Assembly: GCF_900177675.1 (NCBI RefSeq)
Contig: NZ_FXWM01000001.1
Coordinates: 2,737,001 to 2,801,000 of the forward strand
Source: Bacillus sp. OV166
GTDB lineage: Bacteria > Bacillota > Bacilli > Bacillales > Cytobacillaceae
DNA length: 64,000 nucleotides
Direction of reading: 5' to 3'
Positions 18,504 to 25,835 of this stretch are shown in pieces. The notes beneath the pieces are model-generated. The model made no database searches. It saw only the letters and a program-made list of their open reading frames with translations, and was not told where the DNA came from. Every line of letters begins with the position of its first letter. The stretch's first letter is position 1. A program made the position numbers and the translations under genes.

Positions 18504-19379
18504 TTACGATGATTCTAATAGGTAAAATACAAATCCGGATATAGTTGACATGGCAAATACAGATAAGACAAAGGTAAAAACCAGCTGTTTTTTAAAGATT
18601 GATTTTAATAGGATCACTTCAGGCAAACTAGCACCTGCAGAACTAATGATTATCGCCATGACAGGTCCTAATGCCATTCCTTTAGCAATAAAAATTTGTG
18701 AAATCGGGATCATGCTGGAAAGACGGATATATAAAGGGATCCCGATGATGGCGGCAATAGGAATCAGCCACCAATGTTCTTCGCCAAACACACTGGAAAT
18801 CCATTCTGTTGGAACTAAACCGTGAATGACAGCGCCAATGGCAGCACCCATGATTAAATAAGGATAAACACTTTTCATTAAATCGAGGGTTTCCTTTAAC
18901 GCCATTTTCACATTAAATTTTTGATTTTGTTCCTGATAACCTGTCATAACGACATTTTTTACAGATTTTTCAAAACCTAACTTTTCTAGTGTAAAACCAA
19001 TAATGATCGAAAATACGGTAGTCAAAGCGGTGTAAATGGCCGTTACTTTCCAACCTAGGACAACTCCCATAAGGGTCAATATCGTAGGGTCAAGGACAGG
19101 GGAAGCAAACAGAAATATCATGACGATCCCAAAAGGCATTTTCTTTTTTAACATATTTACGACAACCGGTATCGTCGAACAGGAACAGAAGGGTGTAATA
19201 AATGCAAAGACAATTGCTGTAAAGGCAGCGAACAGTTTATTTTTCCCTGCAAACTTTTTTTCGATTTTCTCATAGGGAATAAAGCCCTGCAGTAGACTAA
19301 TTATAAATGAAATGACGATAAACAGAACCGTTAACTCAAACGCAATTGATAAAAAACTTTTAAAGATGTCCATCCACAT
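18504..19379 (-). CDS. YraQ/ArsP-type permease (DUF318/UPF0718)
   Basis: The 291-residue protein has about eight membrane segments and the family hallmark TPFCSCSTIPV with two cysteines, repeated structurally in the second half (PLYIRLSSMIPI). Family members include ArsP, an exporter of trivalent organoarsenicals, and permeases of unknown thiol-reactive substrates. Two copies of the ArsR-type operator (19396-19413, 19418-19435) sit directly before its start, so it has its own controlled promoter or receives controlled read-through from arsR. Export of an arsenic or related metalloid compound is the best inference. Confidence 0.88.
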   Translation of the reverse strand: MWMDIFKSFLSIAFELTVLFIVISFIISLLQGFIPYEKIEKKFAGKNKLFAAFTAIVFAFITPFCSCSTIPVVVNMLKKKMPFGIVMIFLFASPVLDPTILTLMGVVLGWKVTAIYTALTTVFSIIIGFTLEKLGFEKSVKNVVMTGYQEQNQKFNVKMALKETLDLMKSVYPYLIMGAAIGAVIHGLVPTEWISSVFGEEHWWLIPIAAIIGIPLYIRLSSMIPISQIFIAKGMALGPVMAIIISSAGASLPEVILLKSIFKKQLVFTFVLSVFAMSTISGFVFYLLESS

Positions 19380-19395
19380 TTTAATTCCCCCTATT

Positions 19396-19435
19396 AATCA
19401 AATAATATTGATATATTAATCAAAAAAAATTGATT
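19396..19435. promoter_or_regulatory. Two ArsR-type operators before the permease gene
   Basis: Sites AATCAA-N6-TTGATA (19396-19413) and AATCAA-N6-TTGATT (19418-19435) are four bases apart and end 17 bases from the permease start. They match the ATCAA-N6-TTGAT pattern reported for ArsR-type repressors. Confidence 0.8.
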
Positions 19436-19453
19436 TATAACTTAAAAAAATAA

Positions 19454-19777
19454 TCAGCAGGTTGGTTTGAATAGGCAACAAAGTTCATGGGACAATAGAT
19501 GATTTAGTTCATCTTGATTCAACTGGTAGTAGCTCCAGGTACCCCTTGTTTCTTTTGAAATGATGTTTGCATCTAACAAGATCTTTAAATGATAGGACAG
19601 TTTTGATTGAGTCATATCAACGATTGGTGCGAGGTCACATACACACATTGAGCCATTTTGAGTTAAAATATTCATGATCTGCAGTCTCTTTTTATCTGCA
19701 ATCGCTTTAAACTTTAACTCGTATTTTTCAAATACTTTCTCCAGGGATATATCCTGTAATTGGATTTCCTGTTCCAT
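19454..19777 (-). CDS. arsR: ArsR-family metalloid-sensing repressor
   Basis: This 107-residue winged-helix protein has the ArsR metal-binding CxC motif (SMCVCDLAPIV, Cys45 and Cys47) at the start of the DNA-recognition region TQSKLSYHLKIL. Three further cysteines lie at the C-terminus (Cys100, 101, 107). CVCDL is the arsenite-sensing arrangement of classical ArsR. ATG 19777 follows GAAGGTG; an upstream frame extension to 19816 runs over an operator and is rejected. It is predicted to repress itself, the permease and the divergent cysteine-rich peptide until metalloid binds. Confidence 0.9.
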   Translation of the reverse strand: MEQEIQLQDISLEKVFEKYELKFKAIADKKRLQIMNILTQNGSMCVCDLAPIVDMTQSKLSYHLKILLDANIISKETRGTWSYYQLNQDELNHLLSHELCCLFKPTC

Positions 19778-19795
19778 TTTTACACCTTCTTTATT

Positions 19796-19872
19796 AATCA
19801 ATTTATCTTGATGCATTTATCATATGGTCAATTTTTTCATATGTCAATGTTTTTAATCAAGAAAAATTGATT
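19796..19872 (-). promoter_or_regulatory. arsR promoter flanked by two operators
   Basis: On the - strand, TTGACA (19842-19847) and TATGAT (19819-19824) are separated by 17 bp, a near-perfect vegetative promoter. Operator AATCAA-N6-TTGATG (19796-19813) lies just after it and AATCAA-N6-TTGATT (19855-19872) just before it, so bound repressor would frame the polymerase site. Confidence 0.8.
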
Positions 19873-19939
19873 TAGAAAAAAATTTCAATTGGTCCGTGAA
19901 AACAGTAAAATCATTTATAAATTTTTTTTGATAAAGTGG

Positions 19940-20022
19940 TTGCAAATAGAAAAAATTGTTAATATACTTTAATTGTAAATCAAAAAAAGTTGATTTAACT
20001 TATAAATCAAAAATAATTGATT
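19940..20022 (+). promoter_or_regulatory. Promoter and two operators of the cysteine-rich peptide gene
   Basis: TTGCAA (19940-19945), a 17-bp spacer and TATACT (19963-19968) form a good promoter. Operators AATCAA-N6-TTGATT at 19978-19995 and 20005-20022 cover the predicted transcription start and first transcribed bases, as expected for repression. Confidence 0.8.
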
Positions 20023-20056
20023 TATTAAAATTAACTTCAAAAAGGAGATGGGTAAT

Positions 20057-20215
20057 ATGAACTTTTTCAAAAAACTGACTGGTAAACCAACATCCAAATC
20101 TTCAAGTTGCTGTAATGTGGAGATCAAAGAGGTAACTGAAACTCAAGCGGGAACTTCTAATACAAACGAATCCTGCTGCACAGATGCAGCAGATGAGAAA
20201 TCATCTTCCTGCTAA
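20057..20215 (+). CDS. Cysteine-rich 52-residue peptide of the ArsR locus
   Basis: This short gene reads MNFFKKLTGK at its start, then cysteine pairs at residues 18-19 and 40-41 and a final Cys52. It is acidic in the middle and has no membrane segment. ATG 20057 follows AAAGGAGATGGG, a strong ribosome site, and the gene has its own promoter with two ArsR-type operators. The paired cysteines and co-regulation suggest a metalloid-binding chaperone, buffer or thiol donor for the permease. That role is inference; I do not recognise a named family. Confidence 0.8.
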   Translation: MNFFKKLTGKPTSKSSSCCNVEIKEVTETQAGTSNTNESCCTDAADEKSSSC

Positions 20216-20314
20216 GGCAAACATTTCTAAGGTTCTTAATTTAATGGAGGAATAATAATCAAATATAGAGTATAATGAAGTTTCGGATTTTTATTTCTCA
20301 AGGAGAACCTGTAT

Positions 20315-21673
20315 ATGAATCAAACCTATACGTTAAAGGAAAAGACAAAGCAAATTTTTATTTTGTTGATTCCTATTTTAATTACACAGCTTGGCATGTT
20401 TTCAATGGTGTTTTTTAATACGATTATGTCAGGGAAGTACCATTCCACCGCTTTAGCCGGAGTAGCGATTGGGTCCTCGATTTGGAGTCCGATTTTTACG
20501 GGGATCAGCGGAATTCTTCTTGCGGTTTCACCAATTGCCGCTCAACGCTTTGGTGAAAAGAAGAGCAACGAAGTAGCATCAGTGGTGAAACATGGAATAT
20601 ATCTTTCCATTTTAATTGCACTCGTTGTCATCATCCTGGGTTTCTTTTTGTTAGACCCGATCCTAGATTTAATGAAACTTGATTCCGGTGTGAAAAAAAC
20701 TGCCTTTCATTATCTAGTCGGACTCAGCTATGGAATTCTTCCGCTATTTATTTTTAATGTACTTAGATCATTTATTTATGCACTTGGCAAAACAAGGGTC
20801 ATTATGATTATCATGTTATTGTCTTTACCAGCCAATTTCTTTTTAAACTATGTGCTCATCTTTGGAAACTTGGGTTTTCCAGAGCTTGGTGGTGCAGGGG
20901 CAGGCTATGCAACATCGATTACGTATTGGGGGATTATGGGGATGACCGTGTTTATCGTTAAAACCCAAGAACCTTTCTCTACGTACTCCGTTTTCGCTGA
21001 TTTAAAAGAATTTTCTTGGGATAAATGTAAAGAGATATTAAAGATCGGTGTGCCGATGGGACTCTCTATATTCTTTGAAACTAGTATGTTTGCGGTGGTT
21101 ACCATCCTACTAAGTAAATTTAATGTCACTACCATTGCTGCCTATCAATCTGCATTAAATATTGTCTCTTTTCTATACATGATTCCGATTAGTATTTCGA
21201 CGGCACAAACAGTCTTAGTCGGGTATGAAGTTGGGGCCCGTCGTTATAAAGATGCGAAACAATACAGCTGGTTAGGAGTTTATCTTGCCATCTTGATTGC
21301 CGTTGTGACTGGAGTATTAGTAGTGATATTTCGCTATCAAGTTGCCGGTTTATATTCGAATGAAACAGCCGTCATTAATTTAACCGCTAATTTCTTAATC
21401 TTTGCGCTATTTTTCCAAATCTGTGATGCCATCCAGGCAACTGCACAAGCTGCCTTAAGAGGATATAAGGACGTCAACCTTGCCTTTATCATGACACTCA
21501 TAGCCTATTGGCTCATCTGTCTTCCATCAGGATATCTACTCGCACATTATACGAGTTTAGGAGCAAGAGGCTACTGGATCGGACTAACCATCGGCCTGCT
21601 CGCAGCCGGAATAGCCCTATCCATCAGACTGATATACATCCAAAAGCGGAAATTCGTCAGTAGAGCGGTTTAA
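20315..21673 (+). CDS. MATE-family multidrug/cation antiporter
   Basis: The 452-residue protein has about 12 membrane segments in two similar halves, with family segments such as LIPILITQLGMFSMVFFNTIMSG, FGEKKSNEV, GAGAGYATSITYW and GVPMGLSIFFETSMF. MATE proteins exchange drugs or cationic compounds for Na+ or H+. ATG 20315 follows AAGGAGAACCTG. A TATAAT at 20271-20276 may be its -10. It is a single gene ended by the hairpin at 21806-21838. Confidence 0.92.
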   Translation: MNQTYTLKEKTKQIFILLIPILITQLGMFSMVFFNTIMSGKYHSTALAGVAIGSSIWSPIFTGISGILLAVSPIAAQRFGEKKSNEVASVVKHGIYLSILIALVVIILGFFLLDPILDLMKLDSGVKKTAFHYLVGLSYGILPLFIFNVLRSFIYALGKTRVIMIIMLLSLPANFFLNYVLIFGNLGFPELGGAGAGYATSITYWGIMGMTVFIVKTQEPFSTYSVFADLKEFSWDKCKEILKIGVPMGLSIFFETSMFAVVTILLSKFNVTTIAAYQSALNIVSFLYMIPISISTAQTVLVGYEVGARRYKDAKQYSWLGVYLAILIAVVTGVLVVIFRYQVAGLYSNETAVINLTANFLIFALFFQICDAIQATAQAALRGYKDVNLAFIMTLIAYWLICLPSGYLLAHYTSLGARGYWIGLTIGLLAAGIALSIRLIYIQKRKFVSRAV

Positions 21674-21717
21674 TGGTCTCATTTATTGGAGTCTTTATTT
21701 GGTGTTATTTATTGATG

Positions 21718-21772
21718 TCTTTATTTGGTGTCAGGCACCACGAAAAGACAGTATTTCGATTTTGTCCGCATG
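21718..21772. repeat. REP-like dispersed element, copy 2
   Basis: The order of motifs is the same as at 5898-5982: GGTGTCAGGCACC (about 21729-21741), AAAAGACA, then TGTCC...GGACA as a second hairpin. Degenerate partial copies (GGTGTTATTTATT, GATGTCTTTATTTGG) precede it, so the leading part may have been duplicated. Confidence 0.6.
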
Positions 21773-21805
21773 GAGTGGACACTTTGATATTGCTGGAAAC
21801 AAAAA

Positions 21806-21838
21806 GGGTTACGTAGATTAGCTACGTGCCCTTTTTTG
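21806..21838 (+). terminator. Terminator of the MATE gene
   Basis: A GGGTTACGTAG / CTACGTGCCC stem with a 5-base loop is followed by TTTTTTG. Its ACGTAG...CTACGT core is the same as in the tandem repeats that follow. Confidence 0.7.
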
Positions 21839-21855
21839 TTCATTTTCACATTTTA

Positions 21856-21972
21856 GGTCACGTAGAGCAGGTCTACGTGCCCGAAATTGTATAATTCCAC
21901 CGATTAGGGTCACGTAGAGCACGTCTACGTGCCCGAAATTGTATAACTCCACCGATTAGAGTCACGTAGAAA
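21856..21972. repeat. 52-bp tandem repeat of a hairpin unit
   Basis: Two complete 52-bp units begin at 21856 and 21908, and a third starts at 21960 but decays after 12 bases. Each holds the palindrome ACGTAGA-N5-TCTACGT, followed by GCCCGAAATTGTATAA. The units differ at only three or four positions. The remainder of the 386-base gap between the MATE gene and 22060 holds the REP-like element and terminator; I see no gene. Confidence 0.8.
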
Positions 21973-22059
21973 ATTTAATAAATAATTGGCTTACTGAATC
22001 TTCCAATGGTAAAATATAGATGATGGTATGTTTCAAATCTGCAGGTGAGGTGACCCTTT

Positions 22060-22428
22060 ATGGGAAGGGAAGTACACTTTAAAGAGGAAGAATTCGTACT
22101 GAAGTTAACAGGGCTTTTAAGCATTTTTGCATTAAAGTGGCAGTTAAAAATTCCTTACAAAGTGATTAAAAGTGTTTATATTGATGATTTTGATCCTCTA
22201 ATGTGGATGCTCCGCATGCCTGGAACCGCCATTGCACCGCTCAATATTTACGAAGGCAACTTTAAGTTTGGTAATGAATGGTACTTCCTTTCATGTGAAC
22301 ATAAAGTACCACTTATCCATTTTGAATTAGAAAATTTCGGAAAGTATAAATATGTCATTTTTGAAATTGAAAACCCAAGAGCTGTAATGATTGAATTAAG
22401 AAAGAAATTAAGAGAGTTGGAAGAGTGA
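22060..22428 (+). CDS. Hypothetical PH-like-fold protein
   Basis: The 122-residue protein alternates short strands and ends in a helix (NPRAVMIELRKKLRELEE), resembling bacterial PH-like domains (segments KIPYKVIKSVYI and KYVIFEIENP). No membrane segment or signal is seen. ATG 22060 follows AGGTGAGGTGA. Function unknown. Confidence 0.7.
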   Translation: MGREVHFKEEEFVLKLTGLLSIFALKWQLKIPYKVIKSVYIDDFDPLMWMLRMPGTAIAPLNIYEGNFKFGNEWYFLSCEHKVPLIHFELENFGKYKYVIFEIENPRAVMIELRKKLRELEE

Positions 22429-22448
22429 ATAATGCACATAAAAAAGAA

Positions 22449-22485
22449 AAAAGTGTAATGATGATTGCGTCATTACATTTTTTTT
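22449..22485. terminator. Bidirectional terminator
   Basis: TGTAATGA (22454-22461) pairs with TCATTACA (22470-22477), flanked by A and T runs, so it can end transcripts from both sides. Confidence 0.7.
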
Positions 22486-22661
22486 CTTTTTCCTTTACGT
22501 TTTTTAACTAATCTACTAACAATATAAATACCGCCAATTAGAGCAAATAAATTTAATGGATCCCCAAGGTTAATATTCAAAGTGAAATTATTAGTTACCC
22601 TGACATCATTTTTATTGTTATTCGAACCTGGTTGATTATTAATTTCTTTCAATTCCTTCAC
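22473..22661 (-). CDS. Small single-pass membrane protein
   Basis: A 62-residue protein begins with GTG (22661) after AGAGGGGTGA. It has an Asn-rich polar N-terminus, one membrane segment (LNLFALIGGIYIVS) and a very basic C-terminus (RLVKKRKGKRKKM). The positive tail predicts the C-terminus inside. Function unknown. Confidence 0.6.
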   Translation of the reverse strand: MKELKEINNQPGSNNNKNDVRVTNNFTLNINLGDPLNLFALIGGIYIVSRLVKKRKGKRKKM

Positions 22662-22759
22662 AAAAAATCACCCCTCTAATAAATATAGTATAATTATATT
22701 CACAAAAAATTCCAACTTTAAAAAGCTAGGCGTGAATACACTAGTAATCTACAAAAATA

Positions 22760-22793
22760 ATGACGCCATTCTATTAAGAATGGCGTCTAAAAA
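22760..22793 (-). terminator. Terminator of the 22797-22994 gene
   Basis: GACGCCATTC (22762-22771) pairs with GAATGGCGTC (22778-22787); on the - strand a T run follows. Confidence 0.7.
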
Positions 22794-22796
22794 AGA

Positions 22797-22994
22797 TTAA
22801 TATAATTTTTTTAAGTTAAATAGTTTAGAGAATAAAGTTTGATTTTTATCAGTTACCTTTAATTCTTCCATGATTAATTTTTCTTGATTGGTTGTAATCC
22901 AATTCTGTAATTCTTGTTTATCTTTACAAAGCGTATAATATGTTTCCCCACCTTTTCCAAGTGCGTTGACAACATATCTACAAGTGTTCGCCAT
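22797..22994 (-). CDS. Hypothetical 65-residue protein
   Basis: ATG 22994 follows AAAGGTGGAC and encodes a small soluble protein starting MANTCRYVVN and containing GKGGETYYTLCKDKQELQNWI. An in-frame extension to 23066 lacks a ribosome site. Small proteins like this are common in Bacillus; no function is recognised. Confidence 0.6.
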   Translation of the reverse strand: MANTCRYVVNALGKGGETYYTLCKDKQELQNWITTNQEKLIMEELKVTDKNQTLFSKLFNLKKLY

Positions 22995-23191
22995 AATGTC
23001 CACCTTTAAAAATAAATTATTGTTTTCTATATGGATTATATCAGGCTTGAAAAAATAGTCCATCATTATTTTTCATCAAAAATCAGCAAATAAGGCCGTT
23101 TACATCGAATGTTTTATCTAATTTCGATTATTGAGTGGAAATTGTGTATAATACATTCATAATAGTGATTGGTTTAAATGGAGTTGAAGAT

Positions 23192-24178
23192 ATGATTACA
23201 ATAGCGGATATAGCAAAACTGTCGGGTGTTGCAAAGAGTACGGTTTCTCGTTACTTAAACGGGGGATCTGTGGGTGAAAAAACCAGTAAAAAAATTGAAA
23301 GTGTCATTAAAGAAACGGGATATACACCTAATAAATTTGCCCAAAGCCTAAAAGCTAAGAAGACAAATATTATTGGCACGATTGTCCCAAGATTAGATTC
23401 ATTCGCCACATCACAGACACTGATTGGGATGGATGACCAGCTAAGGGAACAAGGCTATCAATTAGTAATATCCAACTCAAGTCAGGATCTCGATCGAGAA
23501 ATTGAAAACATATATAGTTTGGCCAAACAAAAGGTAGCTGGAATAATTCTTCTTGCAACCGAAATCACCGAAAGACATATTGAAGCCTTTGATAATATTC
23601 AAGTACCCACCATATTAGTGGGGCAGGAGCATACTAATTTTCACAGCGTTATCCACGATGATTATCAAGCCGCATACGAGTTAGGCCAATATATTCTGGA
23701 AAAAGGACATAGAAGAATTGCCTACTTAGGTGTTTCAGAAAGGGATATAGCAGTAGGTGTCAAACGAAAAGCTGGGTTCATGAAGGCAGTTTCAGAACAA
23801 CCTGGGTGTGAAGTTCATTATTTTGAAACAAGCTTTAAAATTGAAGATGCAATCAAAAATGTCCCCAATATTATTAAAAGCTTCCATCCTACTATTATTG
23901 CTTGTGCAACTGATAATATCGCTTTAGGTGCTTTAAGAGCAGCAAATATGGAGGGGCTAACGGTGCCTGACCACCTTTCTATTACTGGATTTGGCGGCTA
24001 TGATGTCACGAAAATCACATTTCCAGGCATCACAACAGCTAAGTTTTTCTATAAAGAGGCAGGACATGTAGCCGCAATGAATATAGTTAAATTAGTTAAT
24101 GAGGAACAAATAGAAAAAACAACACTTTCAAAATTTAAAATAATGGAGCAAGAAAGCGTTGACAAGGTAAACTATTAA
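23192..24178 (+). CDS. scrR: LacI-family repressor of the sucrose locus
   Basis: This 328-residue regulator has an N-terminal LacI helix-turn-helix (MITIADIAKLSGVAKSTVSRYLNGG) and a periplasmic-binding-protein-like sensor domain. The ending SITGFGGYDVTKITFPGITTAKF is typical of PTS-sugar LacI regulators. ATG 23192 follows GGAGTTGAAG; the longer frame from 23135 lacks a ribosome site. Four copies of a GGAACCGGTTCC operator directly downstream, before the PTS gene, strongly suggest it controls scrA-scrB. The likely inducer is sucrose-6-phosphate or fructose. Confidence 0.88.
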   Translation: MITIADIAKLSGVAKSTVSRYLNGGSVGEKTSKKIESVIKETGYTPNKFAQSLKAKKTNIIGTIVPRLDSFATSQTLIGMDDQLREQGYQLVISNSSQDLDREIENIYSLAKQKVAGIILLATEITERHIEAFDNIQVPTILVGQEHTNFHSVIHDDYQAAYELGQYILEKGHRRIAYLGVSERDIAVGVKRKAGFMKAVSEQPGCEVHYFETSFKIEDAIKNVPNIIKSFHPTIIACATDNIALGALRAANMEGLTVPDHLSITGFGGYDVTKITFPGITTAKFFYKEAGHVAAMNIVKLVNEEQIEKTTLSKFKIMEQESVDKVNY

Positions 24179-24192
24179 TCTTATAATCTAGA

Positions 24193-24302
24193 TGAAACCG
24201 GTTCCACTTTAATACATTTAATTTTGGAACCGGTTCCTATGAAAACCTCTTGGAACTCGTTCCTTTAATTGATTTTTTTTAAATAATTTCGGAACCGGTT
24301 CC
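24193..24302 (+). promoter_or_regulatory. Four LacI-type operators before the sucrose PTS gene
   Basis: Palindromes are at 24194-24205 (GAAACCGGTTCC), 24226-24237 (GGAACCGGTTCC), 24252-24263 (GGAACTCGTTCC) and 24291-24302 (GGAACCGGTTCC). The first lies in TGAAACCGGTTCCA (24193-24206), which matches the CcpA cre consensus at 13 of 14 positions, so it may also mediate glucose repression. Confidence 0.8.
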
Positions 24303-24334
24303 ACAAAATAACTGATAGGATAGGGTGATTGTTG

Positions 24335-25768
24335 ATGAATTACAAAAAGATTGCTGAAGAGATACTTGATGCAATTGGTGGTAAGGAAAATGTATCGGCA
24401 GCAGCACACTGTGCAACAAGATTACGAATGGTTTTAAACGAAGATGAAAACATTGATAAAGCTAAATTAGAAGAAATGGATGTAGTTAAAGGTACTTTTT
24501 CAACGGGTGGTCAATTTCAAATTATCTTAGGGTCAGGAACAGTAAATGAAGTATACAAGGAACTCGCTAAACTAACAGGATTATCTGAAATGTCTACTAA
24601 GGAAGTTTCCAAAGAAGGATCAAAGAAGCTAAATCCTATTCAACAATTTGTCAAAATGCTATCGGATATCTTTGTTCCGATTATTCCAGCCATCGTTGCC
24701 GGCGGTTTATTAATGGGAATCAATAATCTCTTAACTGCGAAGGATTTCTTTATTGCAGGAAAGTCATTAATCGAAGCTTATCCAAATATCGCCGATTTGG
24801 CTGGACTTATAAACACGTTTGCTAATGCAGCCTTTGTATTTTTGCCTATTTTAATTGGCTTCTCCGCAACACAGCGGTTTGGTGGTAACCCATATCTTGG
24901 AGCCGCACTTGGAATGCTCATGGTCCATCCTGACTTATTAAATGGTTACGGGTATGCTGATGCGGTAGCTAAAGGCGAAGTTCCAATTTGGAAGATTTTT
25001 AACTTTGAAATCGAAAAGGTAGGTTATCAGGGCTCTGTGCTTCCTGTACTAGTTTCATCATTTGTTTTAGCAAAAATTGAAACATTTTTACGAAGAAGAG
25101 TCCCTTCTTTCCTTGATAACTTAGTTACACCATTATTATCTATTTTTATCACAGGAATTCTTACGTTCACATTAATCGGACCGATCACACGTGGAGCGGG
25201 TAACTTGCTAACAGATGGGTTAGTTTGGTTATATGACACAACTGGTTTTATTGGCGGAATTTTATTTGGTCTTGTTTATGCTCCAATTGTCATCACTGGA
25301 ATGCACCACAGCTTCATCGCCATTGAAACGCAGCTATTGGCTGATATTGCAAAAACAGGCGGTTCATTCATTTTTCCAATCGCAGCCATGTCCAATGTGG
25401 GTCAAGGAGCGGCAACGCTGGCAGTCCTTACATTGACTAAGGATGCGAAAGTAAAAGGAGTGGCTTCTGCTGCAGGTATTTCAGCACTTCTAGGTATTAC
25501 TGAACCAGCCATGTTCGGGGTTAACCTTAAGTTAAAATATCCGTTTATTGGTGCAATCGTAGGTTCTGCCGTAGGTTCCGGCTTTGTTACCTTGTTTAAA
25601 GTGCAAGCTATTGCCATGGGGGCTGCTGGTTTACCAGGTATCATTTCTATAAAACCAGGAACAATTACTTTCTATATTATTGGCATGGCGATTTCTTTTG
25701 CTGCGGCTTTCCTAGTTACTATTTTTCTCGGGAAACGCGATGCGAAAAAGCAAGTATCAGCCAAATAG
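24335..25768 (+). CDS. scrA: Sucrose-specific PTS permease, EIIBC
   Basis: From ATG 24335 the protein has 477 residues. The EIIB domain carries the phosphorylated Cys26 in AAAHCATRLRM. A linker leads at about residue 105 to an EIIC membrane domain containing the GITEPAMFGVNLKLKYP signature and GMHHSFIAIE. No EIIA domain is present, as usual for this group, so a separate EIIA(Glc) must supply phosphate. It imports sucrose as sucrose-6-phosphate, the substrate of the next gene. Confidence 0.93.
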   Translation: MNYKKIAEEILDAIGGKENVSAAAHCATRLRMVLNEDENIDKAKLEEMDVVKGTFSTGGQFQIILGSGTVNEVYKELAKLTGLSEMSTKEVSKEGSKKLNPIQQFVKMLSDIFVPIIPAIVAGGLLMGINNLLTAKDFFIAGKSLIEAYPNIADLAGLINTFANAAFVFLPILIGFSATQRFGGNPYLGAALGMLMVHPDLLNGYGYADAVAKGEVPIWKIFNFEIEKVGYQGSVLPVLVSSFVLAKIETFLRRRVPSFLDNLVTPLLSIFITGILTFTLIGPITRGAGNLLTDGLVWLYDTTGFIGGILFGLVYAPIVITGMHHSFIAIETQLLADIAKTGGSFIFPIAAMSNVGQGAATLAVLTLTKDAKVKGVASAAGISALLGITEPAMFGVNLKLKYPFIGAIVGSAVGSGFVTLFKVQAIAMGAAGLPGIISIKPGTITFYIIGMAISFAAAFLVTIFLGKRDAKKQVSAK

Positions 25769-25835
25769 ATATTTATAAAATCGGAAAGGGAATCATTAAT
25801 GATTCTCTTCCATTTATTTAAGGAGTAGAAACATT

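Noticed and set aside
21856..21972. CRISPR-like array of palindromic repeats
   Set aside because: The whole 52-bp unit repeats, including the part that would be a spacer.
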